Assembly: GCA_023462275.1 (NCBI GenBank)
Contig: JAEWYD010000408.1
Span: 1-5,823 of the forward strand
Length of the DNA: 5,823 nucleotides
DNA from: Actinomycetes bacterium
GTDB lineage: Bacteria > Actinomycetota > Actinomycetes > Actinomycetales > Cellulomonadaceae
Direction of reading: 5' to 3'
Shown: positions 1 through 5,518 of the stretch, piece by piece
Layout: every line of letters begins with the position of its first letter
Numbering within the stretch: the first letter of the stretch is position 1
Notes under the pieces: generated by a model
The model's database searches: none
What the model was told of the DNA's origin: nothing
What the model saw: the letters and a program-made list of their open reading frames with translations, nothing else
Translations under genes and position numbers: made by a program

Positions 1-486
1 GCCCTGCGCGACGCCGTCGAGGACCGCACGTACGCGGTGGCGCGCGACGTCGTCGCCGTCCTCGCGGCGGCGCGCGAGCTGGACGCGGAGCTGCGCGCGA
101 CGACGTCCCTCGCCCTGCTCTCCACGGTGCACGAGGTGCGCGGCCAGCTCGCCGGGCTGGTCCACGACGGGTTCGTCGTCGAGTCCGGCGCCGCGCGGCT
201 CCCGCACCTGGTGCGGTACCTGCGGGCGGCGCGCTACCGGCTGGCCAAGGCGGCCGAGAGCCCCAGCCGCGACGAGTCGCTGGCCTGGCAGCTCGCGGAG
301 GTCACGGACGCCTACGACGCCGCCGGCGCGGCCGCGCGCAGGGCGGCGGCCGACGCCGACCGGGACGAGCGCCTCGAGCGCGCCCGCTGGATGGTCGAGG
401 AGCTGCGCGTCTCGCTGTTCGCGCAGCAGCTCGGAACGGCGCACCCGGTGTCGGTGAAGCGCGTGCGGGCGGCGATCGCCGGCTGA
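1..486 (+). CDS. hrpA: ATP-dependent RNA helicase HrpA, C-terminal end (5' partial)
   Basis: The reading frame is open from the first base, so the gene begins upstream; about 161 C-terminal residues are visible and the stop is TGA at 484-486. The end of the protein carries a stretch I recognise as the C-terminus of bacterial HrpA (the DUF3418 region): RWMVEELRVSLFAQQLGT followed by HPVSVKRVR. Upstream of it, LPHLVRYLRAARYRLAKA and an alanine/arginine-rich helical stretch also match the family layout. HrpA is a cytoplasmic DEAH-box RNA helicase of about 1300 residues, with the helicase core at the N-terminus; it acts on mRNA and has been linked to processing and to stalled ribosomes. None of the helicase motifs lie in this window, so activity cannot be judged here. 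The GTG at 37 is an internal codon, not a start. The next gene has its own ribosome site, so nothing suggests translational coupling. Confidence 0.9.
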   Translation, partial: ALRDAVEDRTYAVARDVVAVLAAARELDAELRATTSLALLSTVHEVRGQLAGLVHDGFVVESGAARLPHLVRYLRAARYRLAKAAESPSRDESLAWQLAEVTDAYDAAGAAARRAAADADRDERLERARWMVEELRVSLFAQQLGTAHPVSVKRVRAAIAG

Positions 487-570
487 GGGCTCACGCCCGA
501 CCGCCCGACGACCGATGAAGTTCCCGGCCTGCGCTGGCGCGGGCGCCCCGTCGACACCCAGGAGCACCTC

Positions 571-3243
571 ATGTCCGGACGCCGACCCCGCCTGCGCGAG
601 TCCGCCGCGGCGGCCGCAGCCGCCCTCGTCCTCACCACCCTGAGCCCCGGCGCGGCCCAGGCGGCCGACACCCAGACCATCGCCGTCGACGGCGTCGTGC
701 GCACGTTCGCGTACGACAGCGGCCTGGACGCGCCCGACTCCGTCGTCGTGGACGCCGGCGGCACCTACGTCCCGGTGCCGACCGCTCTCGCCGACAGCCT
801 CACCGCCGCGGAGCCCGTCACCCTCCGGCTCACCGCGCCGACGTCGTTCTCGCTGGCCGAGGCCCTCGCGGCCGCCGGCAGCGCGACGCCCGGCGACGTG
901 GCGGTGGCCGACGTCGTCCCCAACGGCCCGGCACCCGCCGCGCCGCCCACCGTGCTGGGCGCCCAGACGCTTCTCGTCCTGCCCGTCGCCTGGTCCACCG
1001 CGACCGACATGGAGGTCGCGGACGTGGCGAGCGTCGCGGGCTACCGCGCGACCAGCACGGCCGCCTTCTGGACGGCGGCGTCCGCGGGCGCGATGACCAT
1101 GACCTCCGACGTGCGCGCGCCCGTCCGCATCCCGCAGCCCAGCAGCTGCGACCCGGCCGTCCTGCGCAACGCCGCGCTCGCCGGGCACGGGATCACCGGC
1201 CCCCTGGACCCGACGGTGCACGTCGTCGTCTACAGCCAGTACCGCGTCGGCTGCTTCGTGGCGGCGTCCTCGGTCGGCGGCCCGGAGACCGTGGTCAACG
1301 GATCGTCGAGCGATGTCGTCTGGGCGCACGCGGTGGGCCACACGCTGGGGCTCGACGACGCCGAGGGGCTCCGCTGCCCGATGACGGACGTCTCGGTCAC
1401 CCTGCCGACCGGCTGCGAGCGGTCGGGCGGCTTCGGCCGGGACGTCATGGACAGCTGGGCCGCGCTGTCGCTGGCCACGCTCGCCGTGAGCGCGCCGGAG
1501 GCGGAGGCCCTGGGGTGGCCGCGGTCGACGGCGGCCGATCCCGCCCGGAGTCTGGTCGTACCGCTCGCGGTCGGCAGTGGCGCGACGCCGACGACGGCGG
1601 TGCGCGTGCCGATGGCCGACGGGACCGCCGTCTACGTGGAGCCCGAGCCCCAGGGCGTCGCCGTGCGCCGCCTGCTGGTCCGCGACGGCGCGATCGTCAG
1701 CCAGCAGCTGCACGTCACCACGACCGCGGAGTTCGCGTTCGGCGCGGGCACGGTGCTGGACCTGCGCGGTTCGGACTACGCGGTCGCCGTGCTCGCCCGC
1801 GACGCGGCCGGCGCCAGCGTCGCCGTCACGCCCCGGAGCCTCGACGTCGCGCCGCCGAGCGCGCCGGTGATCACCTCACCGACGACGGCGACGTGGGTGC
1901 GCGAGCTCCTCCTCACCCCGATCGCGTGGGCCGTTGGGGCTGACGCCGGTACGGGCGTCGTCGGGTACCGCCTGGTGACCGACGGGCACCAGGGGGCGCC
2001 CCGACCGGCGGCCACGACCAGCGACACCGCCTACCTCGGCCGGGGGGCGCACGAGCTCCGCGTCCAGGCCGTCGACCGCGCCGGCAACGTCTCGACCAGC
2101 GCGCCCGTCACCGTCTCGGCGGGCGCCCTGCCCACGGCGCCGACGGACCTGCGTGCCGACGTGGCCTTCACCAGCGCACAGGTGACCTGCCGGGCGGACC
2201 GGGCCTACCCCGACACCCTCGGCTTCGACGTGACGCTGACGCCGGGTGGCACGACGTTCGTCCCGGCCGGTGGTGCGCCGCCCACTCTGACCGACCTGGC
2301 CCCGGGCCGGTACACGGTCGCCGTGCGTGCCCGCAACGCCGTCGGGAGCTCCCCGGAGACCACGACGAGCTTCACCATCGCCCCGCCCACCGTCACGGCC
2401 ACCGTCGAGCCCGTCGGCCCGGGTGCCGGCTCGCCGCTGCGGGTCCGGTGGACGGTGAGCCCGGCCGCGCCGGGGGCGTACACCGACGTGACGCTCGACG
2501 GCGACACCGTGCGCCGCCTCGGGCCGACGGTGACCGAGCTGCTGCTGCCGGTGTCCGCGGGCCCGCACTCGATCGTCGTCACCGCCGTCCACCCGCTCGG
2601 TGACGAGGTGAGCAGCGCTCCGGTGCACGTCGTCGTCGCGCCGGGCGCGCCGCTGTTCCGCGACGTCGCGGCCGAGCACCCCTTCGCCGGCGAGGTCCTG
2701 TGGATGGCGCAGGCCGGCATCACGACGGGGTACTCCGACGGGACCTACCGTCCGGCCGCCGCGATCAACCGTGACGCGATGGCCGCGTTCCTGTTCCGGT
2801 ACGCCGGCGTCGACCTCGACGGCTACGAGCCCCCGGCGACGCCGCTGTTCTCCGACGTCCCGCTCGGCCACCCCTTCTACCGCGAGATCTCCTGGCTGGC
2901 CGAGACGGGCATCACCACTGGCTACGCGGACGGCACCTTCCGCCCGGCCAGCCCGGTGAACCGGGACGCGATGGCGGCGTTCCTCTACCGGTTCGACGAC
3001 GCGGGCAGCTACGACGAGCCGCCGACCCGGCCGGTCTTCGACGACGTCGACGCCGGGCACCCGTTCTTCGCCGAGATCGCCTGGCTGGCCGACACCGGCA
3101 TCAGCACCGGGTGGCCCGACCGCACCTACCGGCCGGGCCAGCCCATCGCCCGCGACGCGATGGCGGCGTTCCTCTACCGGTTCGACCATCCGGCGGACCA
3201 GGCCGCACCGGACGCCCCGCCGGGGGCGCCGTCCGCCGTCTGA
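571..3243 (+). CDS. Secreted SLH-anchored protein with degenerate M11-like metallopeptidase domain
   Basis: 890-residue exported protein. ATG at 571 follows AGGAG (560-564) by six bases. Residues 1-31 form a signal peptide: basic RRPRLR, an Ala/Leu core, and likely cleavage after AQA. Residues ~130-315 resemble secreted gametolysin/M11-like zincins: a LLVLPVAW strand, four cysteines (C193, C228, C269, C282) probably forming two disulfides, a zinc-site motif HAVGHTLGLDD (253-263), a Met-turn DVMDSW (291-296), then SAPEAEALGW. Alanine 254 replaces the general-base Glu of HExxH, while H253, H257, D263 and M293 remain, so ordinary proteolysis is unlikely. A beta-rich segment follows (~320-426), then Ig/FN3-like domains at about 427-518, 521-603 and 605-690. 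Three SLH repeats begin near residues 694, 758 and 821 and end the protein apart from a short Pro/Ala tail. SLH domains usually bind cell-wall polysaccharide, so a cell-surface location is likely. Role unknown; adhesin, binding protein or scaffold are possible. Confidence 0.92.
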   Translation: MSGRRPRLRESAAAAAAALVLTTLSPGAAQAADTQTIAVDGVVRTFAYDSGLDAPDSVVVDAGGTYVPVPTALADSLTAAEPVTLRLTAPTSFSLAEALAAAGSATPGDVAVADVVPNGPAPAAPPTVLGAQTLLVLPVAWSTATDMEVADVASVAGYRATSTAAFWTAASAGAMTMTSDVRAPVRIPQPSSCDPAVLRNAALAGHGITGPLDPTVHVVVYSQYRVGCFVAASSVGGPETVVNGSSSDVVWAHAVGHTLGLDDAEGLRCPMTDVSVTLPTGCERSGGFGRDVMDSWAALSLATLAVSAPEAEALGWPRSTAADPARSLVVPLAVGSGATPTTAVRVPMADGTAVYVEPEPQGVAVRRLLVRDGAIVSQQLHVTTTAEFAFGAGTVLDLRGSDYAVAVLARDAAGASVAVTPRSLDVAPPSAPVITSPTTATWVRELLLTPIAWAVGADAGTGVVGYRLVTDGHQGAPRPAATTSDTAYLGRGAHELRVQAVDRAGNVSTSAPVTVSAGALPTAPTDLRADVAFTSAQVTCRADRAYPDTLGFDVTLTPGGTTFVPAGGAPPTLTDLAPGRYTVAVRARNAVGSSPETTTSFTIAPPTVTATVEPVGPGAGSPLRVRWTVSPAAPGAYTDVTLDGDTVRRLGPTVTELLLPVSAGPHSIVVTAVHPLGDEVSSAPVHVVVAPGAPLFRDVAAEHPFAGEVLWMAQAGITTGYSDGTYRPAAAINRDAMAAFLFRYAGVDLDGYEPPATPLFSDVPLGHPFYREISWLAETGITTGYADGTFRPASPVNRDAMAAFLYRFDDAGSYDEPPTRPVFDDVDAGHPFFAEIAWLADTGISTGWPDRTYRPGQPIARDAMAAFLYRFDHPADQAAPDAPPGAPSAV
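2650..3186 (+). repeat. Three tandem SLH-coding repeats
   Basis: Three copies of about 52 codons start at 2650, 2842 and 3031, giving periods of 192 and 189 bases. Each encodes the pattern (L/V)F.DV...HPF..E..W.A..GI.TG..D.T(Y/F)RP...I/V.RDAMAAFL(F/Y)R(Y/F). Copies 2 and 3 share an uninterrupted identical stretch of 33 bases (2965-2997 and 3154-3186), whereas copy 1 differs at several synonymous sites there. This suggests that the last two repeats were duplicated or homogenised more recently than the first. Confidence 0.85.
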
Positions 3244-3258
3244 GCCCCGGCGCGAACC

Positions 3259-3278
3259 CTCCGCCGCTTCCCGCGGAG
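3259..3278 (+). terminator. Possible weak terminator after the SLH gene
   Basis: CTCCGC (3259-3264) pairs with GCGGAG (3273-3278) around an eight-base loop, starting 16 bases after the stop of the secreted-protein gene. No T-run follows, so this is at best a hairpin-only terminator of the kind often proposed in actinobacteria. Six-base inverted repeats are easy to find in DNA of this composition, so support is modest. Confidence 0.3.
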
Positions 3279-3385
3279 TGAGAATGCCCCGGACGGACGA
3301 CGACGCGGGGCCGCCCGCACTGTACGGTTCTGTCCGGATTGCCAGGGTTTGGCCTCAGCGCCCCGCACCCGGCGGGCGACACCCT

Positions 3386-3446
3386 GGTCCGGAGGGACCA
3401 CCATGCACCCGATCGCGCTCGAGGCGGCCCCGCGGTGAGCGGGGCC
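3386..3446 (+). promoter_or_regulatory. Structured leader: SD hairpin, 11-codon mini-ORF, stop-codon hairpin
   Basis: This lies in the 284-base gap before the 56-residue gene. TGGTCC/GGACCA (3385-3390 with 3395-3400) forms a six-pair stem with a GGAG tetraloop; the loop and 3' arm contain the Shine-Dalgarno GGAGGG (3391-3396). Six bases later an ATG (3403) opens an 11-codon ORF, MHPIALEAAPR, ending in TGA at 3436-3438. That stop lies in the five-base loop of a perfect eight-pair hairpin, GGCCCCGC (3426-3433) with GCGGGGCC (3439-3446). A translated mini-ORF whose ribosome would open or block the second hairpin is the layout of an attenuation leader. No run of one regulatory amino acid is seen in the peptide, no T-run follows, and no clear promoter was found upstream. 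A chance arrangement is possible. The rest of 3244-3527 holds nothing else I can support. Confidence 0.35.
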
Positions 3447-3491
3447 AGCCTGCCCAGCCGGGGCACGCCACGCCGGACGCCGTGCGCCGCC

Positions 3492-3520
3492 GACGTTTCG
3501 CCGGAGGCGACAAGTACATT
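3492..3520 (+). promoter_or_regulatory. Putative promoter for a leaderless transcript of the 56-residue gene
   Basis: TACATT at 3515-3520 fits the actinobacterial -10 pattern TAnnnT and stands out as AT-rich in this region. It ends seven bases before the A of the ATG at 3528, the normal distance from a -10 box to the transcription start, so the mRNA would begin at or next to the start codon. The -35 position (GACGTT, 3492-3497, 17-base spacing) is a poor match. The only Shine-Dalgarno-like run, GGAGG at 3503-3507, is 20 bases from the ATG, too far to serve it. Confidence 0.45.
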
Positions 3521-3527
3521 TGCGGCC

Positions 3528-3698
3528 ATGACGGACAAGGCCACCGACATCGCGCAGGCCCGTGCCGCCCTCGCGTCCAACCAGGCACCCGAGATGCGCG
3601 TGCTCCGCGCGGTCCACAAGGGCCTGGTCGCGCTTCCGGACCACCGTCCCACCCGCGGCCGCAAGGACGACGACCGCGAGGCCCGCGCCGCGGGCTGA
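3528..3698 (+). CDS. Small basic hypothetical protein, 56 residues
   Basis: I do not recognise this family. The protein starts MTDKATDIAQARAALASN and has two parts: an N-terminal half that reads as an amphipathic helix (about residues 4-34), then a short, polar, Arg/Lys/Asp-rich and probably disordered tail (DHRPTRGRKDDDREARAAG). There is no signal peptide, membrane segment or cysteine, so a cytosolic protein is likely; the basic tail would allow nucleic-acid or ribosome binding, but that is speculation. ATG 3528 is chosen because a -10-like TACATT sits seven bases upstream, consistent with a leaderless transcript, and because the residues encoded further upstream in this frame (from TTG 3339) look like non-coding Pro/Arg-rich translation. 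It converges on the exporter operon, with 33 bases between stops. The final codons overlap a GC-rich inverted repeat. Confidence 0.6.
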   Translation: MTDKATDIAQARAALASNQAPEMRVLRAVHKGLVALPDHRPTRGRKDDDREARAAG

Positions 3699-3728
3699 TC
3701 GAGCCGCCCGCGGCGCCGGCACCCTCGA
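3681..3728. terminator. GC-rich inverted repeats between convergent genes, possible shared terminator
   Basis: Three nested or adjacent inverted repeats fill the tail-to-tail junction: GCCCGCG-C-CGCGGGC (3681-3695, perfect seven-base arms, at the 3' end of the small gene), GCCGC-CC-GCGGC (3703-3714), and outer arms TCGAG (3699-3703) with CTCGA (3724-3728). Being symmetric, they could stop transcription from either side. There are no T-runs on either strand, so intrinsic termination by the standard rule is not shown; the position between two converging stops is the main argument. Confidence 0.35.
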
Positions 3729-3731
3729 CGC

Positions 3732-4523
3732 CTACCGCGCCGTCCGACGGCGGAAGGCCCGCGTCGCCGCCGCGAACGCCAGCAGGAACACCCCGACGCA
3801 CCACGCGAGCGCAACCCACGGGTTCGCGTCGCCGGTGCCGATCAGCCAGGCCCGCACCGTGTCGGTCACCGGCGTGACCGGCTGGTACCGGGCGACGACC
3901 TCGAGCACCTTCGGCATCGTCTCCGGCTGCACGAACGCGCTGGACACGTACGGCACGAACATGATCGCGAACGAGAACCCGCTCGCGGCCTCCGGCGTGG
4001 AGCCGACGACGCCGATCCACACCGCCACCCACGTCAGGGCGAGCACGTAGAGCGCAACGAGCCCGGCCACGCCGAGCCACTCGAGCAGCCCCGCCGTCGG
4101 GCGGAACCCGGCCGCGTAGGCGACACCCACCACGAGCACCGTGGAGACGACGTTGCGGACCATGGACTCCACGACGTGCCCGGTGAGCACGGCCGCGGGT
4201 CGCATGGGGAGCGACCGGAAGCGGTTCATGAGGCCGCCGGTCATGTCGCCGGCCACGGCGACCGCCGTCGTCGCCGCGCCGTAGCCCGCGCACAGCAGGA
4301 TGATCCCGGGCACCACGTAGTCGACGTACTGCATGCCCGTGTCGATGGCGCCGCCGAACACGTAGACGAACATCGCCATGATCGTCACCGGCAGTGCGAT
4401 GCCCATGATGAGCGTGTCGGGTGTGCGCAGCGAGCGGCGCAGCGAGCGGCCGATGAGGGCGGCGGTGTCCCCGAGGTCGACGCGCAGGCCGCTCGGGCGA
4501 GGGGCCACGGCGATGGCGGTCAT
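3732..4523 (-). CDS. ABC-2 type multidrug exporter permease (DrrB-like)
   Basis: 263-residue integral membrane protein, the transmembrane half of a DrrAB-type ABC exporter that moves a hydrophobic compound, drug or lipid out of the cell; the substrate cannot be read from the sequence. After a cytoplasmic N-terminus with an amphipathic segment (RSLRRSLRTPDTL) there are six likely membrane segments at about residues 38-57, 67-91, 117-138, 150-174, 181-199 and 235-256. The loop after the second contains GDMTGGLMNRFRSLPMRP, the conserved ABC-2 coupling region expected to contact the ATPase. PVTPVTDTVRAW (215-226) and the short Arg-rich tail are also typical. Length matches the family. Its ATG (4521-4523) overlaps the stop of the ATPase gene as ATGA, so translation is probably coupled and the two proteins are made in balance. 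A longer in-frame extension to 4913 is antisense to nothing but the ATPase frame and is not credible. Confidence 0.92.
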   Translation of the reverse strand: MTAIAVAPRPSGLRVDLGDTAALIGRSLRRSLRTPDTLIMGIALPVTIMAMFVYVFGGAIDTGMQYVDYVVPGIILLCAGYGAATTAVAVAGDMTGGLMNRFRSLPMRPAAVLTGHVVESMVRNVVSTVLVVGVAYAAGFRPTAGLLEWLGVAGLVALYVLALTWVAVWIGVVGSTPEAASGFSFAIMFVPYVSSAFVQPETMPKVLEVVARYQPVTPVTDTVRAWLIGTGDANPWVALAWCVGVFLLAFAAATRAFRRRTAR

Positions 4524-5434
4524 CGGGCCACCCCCTGCAGGACGCGGCCGTCGTCCGCGGCGGCGTCGGGCACGTGCGCGCCCGTCAGCGTGAGGAAGAC
4601 GTCGTCGAGCGTGGGGGTCGCCAGGCGCCAGTGCGCAACGGCCAGCCCGTCGGCCTCGACACTGGCGAGGATGCGCCGCGCGTCCGGCACGCTGCCGTCG
4701 GTGGGGATGCGCTCGACGCGGCCGTCGGCGAGCTCCAGCTCGAGGTGCGCGCTGCCGACGCGGCGCTTGAGCTCGGCGGCCGTGCCCTCGGCCACGACGG
4801 TGCCGCGGTCGAGCACCGCGACCCGGTCGGCGAGCGCGTCCGCCTCGTCCAGGTACTGGGTGGTGAGGAGCACCGTCGTGCCCTGCCCGACGACGTCGCG
4901 GATCACCTCCCACAGGTCCGCGCGGCTGCGCGGGTCGAGCCCGGTGGTGGGCTCGTCGAGGAAGATGACGCGGGGCCGGGTGAGCAGCGAGACGGCCAGG
5001 TCGAGGCGCCGCCGCATGCCGCCGGAGTAGGTGCGCACGAGGCGGTCGGCGGCGTCGGCCAGGTCGAACGCCTCGAGCAGCTCGTCGGCCCGCGGCCGCC
5101 CCGCGGCGTGGGGCAGGTGCGCCAGGCGCGCCATCAGCACCAGGTTCTCCCGCCCGGTGAGGAGCTCGTCCACGGCCGCGTACTGGCCGGTGAGGCTGAA
5201 CAGCTCGCGCGCCTCGCCGGGCCGGCGGACGACGTCAACGCCGCCCACCAGCGCGGTGCCGGCGTCCGGTCGCAGCAGCGTGGCGAGGATGCTCACGAGC
5301 GTGGTCTTGCCGGCCCCGTTGGGCCCGAGGAGGGCCAGGACGCTGCCCTCCGGCGCGGCGAGGTCGACGCCATCGAGCACCCGGGTGGACCCGAAGCTCA
5401 TCGTCACCCCCCGCGTCTCGATCATGGCGACCAT
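4520..5434 (-). CDS. ABC exporter ATP-binding protein (DrrA-like)
   Basis: 304-residue cytoplasmic ATPase that drives the adjacent permease. Visible motifs: Walker A GPNGAGKTT (37-45), Q-loop at Q84 in LTGQYAAVDELLTGREN, signature YSGGMRRRLDLA (136-147), Walker B VIFLDEP (156-162) with catalytic E161, and D-loop TGLD (164-167). The H-loop reads LLTTQYLDEAD, with Q193 in place of the usual His; this substitution is characteristic of the DrrA (daunorubicin resistance) subfamily rather than a defect. The C-terminal extension ends with TPTLDDVFLTLTG, the DrrA-type tail. ATG 5434 is chosen because AAAGG lies nine bases before it on the minus strand; MIET at 5425 is the alternative. The in-frame extension up to 5776 crosses the operator region and the divergent gene and is rejected. 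Likely controlled by the operators just upstream. Confidence 0.93.
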   Translation of the reverse strand: MVAMIETRGVTMSFGSTRVLDGVDLAAPEGSVLALLGPNGAGKTTLVSILATLLRPDAGTALVGGVDVVRRPGEARELFSLTGQYAAVDELLTGRENLVLMARLAHLPHAAGRPRADELLEAFDLADAADRLVRTYSGGMRRRLDLAVSLLTRPRVIFLDEPTTGLDPRSRADLWEVIRDVVGQGTTVLLTTQYLDEADALADRVAVLDRGTVVAEGTAAELKRRVGSAHLELELADGRVERIPTDGSVPDARRILASVEADGLAVAHWRLATPTLDDVFLTLTGAHVPDAAADDGRVLQGVAR

Positions 5435-5449
5435 GGCGGTCCGCCTTTC

Positions 5450-5466
5450 TGTGTATGCCGTACACG
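5450..5466. promoter_or_regulatory. Operator 1, promoter-distal for the regulator, close to the ATPase start
   Basis: TGTGTATGCCGTACACG: half-sites GTGTA (5451-5455) and TACAC (5461-5465) separated by five bases, with an extra G/C pair inside the spacer. It begins 16 bases upstream of the ATPase start codon and would sit in the 5' part of the exporter mRNA. It matches operator 2 at 14 of 17 positions. Spaced palindromes of this size are typical for dimeric TetR-family repressors. Confidence 0.75.
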
Positions 5467-5474
5467 GATGATGC

Positions 5475-5491
5475 TGTGTATGGTGTACACA
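5475..5491. promoter_or_regulatory. Operator 2, in the core of the divergent promoters
   Basis: TGTGTATGGTGTACACA: perfect six-base arms TGTGTA (5475-5480) and TACACA (5486-5491) around a five-base spacer. Its centre is 25 bases from that of operator 1. It covers the likely -10 elements of both the leftward exporter promoter and the rightward regulator promoter, so a bound repressor would silence both. Confidence 0.8.
5479..5484 (+). promoter_or_regulatory. Possible -10 box of the divergent regulator gene
   Basis: TATGGT fits TAnnnT and lies within operator 2; transcription would then begin near 5491, leaving a leader of roughly 28 bases that includes the strong Shine-Dalgarno. No convincing -35 is present 16-18 bases upstream, so this is a tentative call supported mainly by position. 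Confidence 0.3.
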
Positions 5492-5509
5492 GTTGCTCAG
5501 GGGTGTCAA
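5482..5509 (-). promoter_or_regulatory. Putative promoter of the exporter operon
   Basis: On the minus strand a perfect -35 TTGACA (5509 down to 5504) is followed after 16 bases by TACACC (5487 down to 5482), a weak -10 inside operator 2. The -35 box overlaps the Shine-Dalgarno of the divergent gene (5508-5514). The -35 is convincing; the exact -10 is not settled. Confidence 0.55.
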
Positions 5510-5518
5510 GGAGGGGCC

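Noticed and set aside
535..546. Hairpin GGCGC-GG-GCGCC between hrpA and the secreted-protein gene
   Set aside because: The loop is too tight, there is no T-run, and such repeats are frequent in DNA of this composition; no clear promoter was found in 487-570 either.
1876..3189. 437-codon open frame on the minus strand
   Set aside because: It is antisense to the SLH protein gene; its Arg/Gly/Val-rich, repetitive translation has no domain features, as expected from a shadow frame in very GC-rich DNA.
3386..3399. Resemblance to the SRP RNA tip (GGTCCGG followed by a purine run)
   Set aside because: The conserved GGAA tetraloop and the following AGCAGCC element are absent and no long helix flanks the site; the sequence is better explained as a small hairpin holding a Shine-Dalgarno.
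3339..3527. Longer N-terminus for the 56-residue protein
   Set aside because: The extension would start at a TTG without a ribosome site, runs through both hairpins, and has a Pro/Arg/Gly-rich composition unlike the downstream part.
3278..3877. 199-codon plus-strand frame spanning the leader, small gene and permease tail
   Set aside because: It crosses three different features in another frame, has Pro/Arg-rich translation without recognisable features, and lacks a ribosome site.
4176..5030. 284-codon open frame on the plus strand across the ABC operon
   Set aside because: It is antisense to the clearly recognisable ATPase and permease; composition is Arg/Ser/Ala-rich and lacks any motif.
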